Source of the DNA: a bacterium
GTDB taxonomy: Bacteria; Verrucomicrobiota; Kiritimatiellia; UBA8416; CAMZLY01
Direction of reading: 5' to 3'
DNA length: 5,979 nt
Assembly (NCBI GenBank): GCA_030632465.1
Contig: DAOVUR010000121.1
Coordinates: 1-5,979, forward strand
Below the pieces are notes generated by a model, which ran no database searches, was not told the origin of the DNA, and worked only from the letters and a program-made list of their open reading frames with translations. The position numbers were made by a program, and so were the translations under genes. This document shows positions 5,238 through 5,979 of this stretch, in pieces (the stretch's first letter is position 1; each line of letters starts with the position of its first letter).

Positions 5238-5979
5238 TTAATACATTATCTGACCACCAGTAACATTAAGCGCTTGGCCAGTCATATAACTTGAGTTATC
5301 TGATCCGAGATAAACCACCATGTTACAGACGTCTTCATAACTACAACCGCGCTTCATCGGAACTTGACTGGTATAAAACTCTTTAACATCTTCAATAGTT
5401 TCTGCACCATCAACTTTACCTGCCTCAAGATACTGCTTAAATAGACCTTTTTCGGGATCCATCCAAAGCGTACCATCCAGCAAGTTGCCTGGACAAATCG
5501 CATTACAACGCACACCTAACGGAGCTAACTCAAGTGCAACACTCTGCACCAACCCTATACCACCAAATTTACTTGCCGAATAGGCCGAATTAGCAGCACT
5601 ACCCTTTTTCCCTGACTTAGAATTGATAGCAATAATAGAACCGTTACCATTCTTTTCCATAACGGAAGCCGCATGCTTCAATGTGAGAAAAGTTCCAAAG
5701 AGATTCACATTCATAACTGCACGCCACTTTTCAGCGTTAGCTTGCATAATTGGCTCAGCAATCAAAATAGCAGCATTAGCAACCACTATATCTATCTTGC
5801 CAAATCTATCTTCTGCCACCTTGAAGGCTGCCTTAACCGAAGCCTCATCGGTCACGTCGACTCTCGCCGAGAATACATCACGCCCTGTTGACTCAGCTAT
5901 TGTTGCTGCCGTCTTTGCGACGACCTCATCATTAATATCTGCAATAAGCACATCGCATCCTTCCTGTGCTAAGCGCAGA
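5238..5979 (-). CDS. SDR oxidoreductase, sorbitol-6-phosphate dehydrogenase-like (partial)
   Basis: This is an NAD(P)-dependent classical short-chain dehydrogenase, cut by the right window edge. About 246 residues are visible, and by comparison with E. coli SrlD about 20 N-terminal residues, including the glycine-rich nucleotide loop, lie outside. Visible family features are LIADIND at the end of strand 2, DVTD, the VANAA (NAG-like) motif, the catalytic Ser of INSKSG (codon 5619-5621), and YSASK with Tyr at 5580-5582 and Lys at 5568-5570. The C-terminal pattern QVPMKRGCSYEDV ... TGQALNVTGGQIMY follows SrlD (VPLKRGCDYQDV ... TGQSINVTGGQVMF) closely. This favours a sugar-alcohol or sugar-phosphate dehydrogenase over fatty-acid reductases. 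No phosphotransferase or other polyol gene is visible, so the true substrate is uncertain. The reading frame continues in frame to the edge (LRLAQEGCDV), so a GTG at 5951 is an internal Val codon rather than a start. Confidence 0.92.
   Translation of the reverse strand, partial: LRLAQEGCDVLIADINDEVVAKTAATIAESTGRDVFSARVDVTDEASVKAAFKVAEDRFGKIDIVVANAAILIAEPIMQANAEKWRAVMNVNLFGTFLTLKHAASVMEKNGNGSIIAINSKSGKKGSAANSAYSASKFGGIGLVQSVALELAPLGVRCNAICPGNLLDGTLWMDPEKGLFKQYLEAGKVDGAETIEDVKEFYTSQVPMKRGCSYEDVCNMVVYLGSDNSSYMTGQALNVTGGQIMY

Noticed and set aside
5949..5951. GTG start for the dehydrogenase
   Set aside because: The frame continues upstream to the window edge with SDR-like residues (LRLAQEGCDV), so the GTG is an internal codon and the gene is partial.

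Overview
The window reads as chromosomal DNA from a Gram-negative-type bacterium. Two of the six genes encode proteins with clear Sec signal peptides, and coding density is high with short intergenic gaps. The lineage cannot be fixed from sequence alone. The leading part of the exported ankyrin protein contains a 'YIYPTSF ... FVTRETGAILTVE' pattern that I associate with secretin-like outer-membrane proteins of the PVC group (Verrucomicrobiota, Lentisphaerota, Kiritimatiellota). This makes a PVC bacterium my tentative guess. No tRNA, rRNA, CRISPR array, transposase or integrase is visible.

Layout, left to right. Positions 1-118 are a short edge segment with no assignable gene. purD (119-1384, minus) is a complete glycinamide ribonucleotide synthetase. 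A 247-bp divergent intergenic region (1385-1631) holds a candidate purD promoter, a strong GC-rich hairpin, a split direct repeat and a candidate promoter for the rightward gene. Two plus-strand genes follow: a 258-residue protein that looks like paired CBS domains joined to a C-terminal HEPN-type helical domain with an R-x4-H motif (1632-2408), and a TauE/SafE-type membrane exporter (2541-3491). A 132-bp gap with an interrupted 12-bp inverted repeat separates them. The exporter converges on a minus-strand pair with only 4 bp between stop codons. That pair is an exported ankyrin-repeat protein (4359-5144) followed, 17 nt later, by an exported two-lobed retropepsin-like aspartic protease (3496-4341). 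The right edge holds the C-terminal roughly 90% of a short-chain dehydrogenase resembling sorbitol-6-phosphate dehydrogenase (5238-5979, minus), with a hairpin just past its stop.

The genes do not form one obvious pathway. purD and the dehydrogenase are ordinary metabolism. The ankyrin and protease genes look like a two-gene envelope operon. The CBS-HEPN protein is the most unusual item: the sequence suggests an intracellular ligand-sensing module attached to a fold that is often an RNase or RNA-binding unit. Nothing here proves a defence or toxin role. No complete new multigene system is evident, but the CBS-HEPN protein and the ankyrin/protease pair are the best candidates for follow-up.
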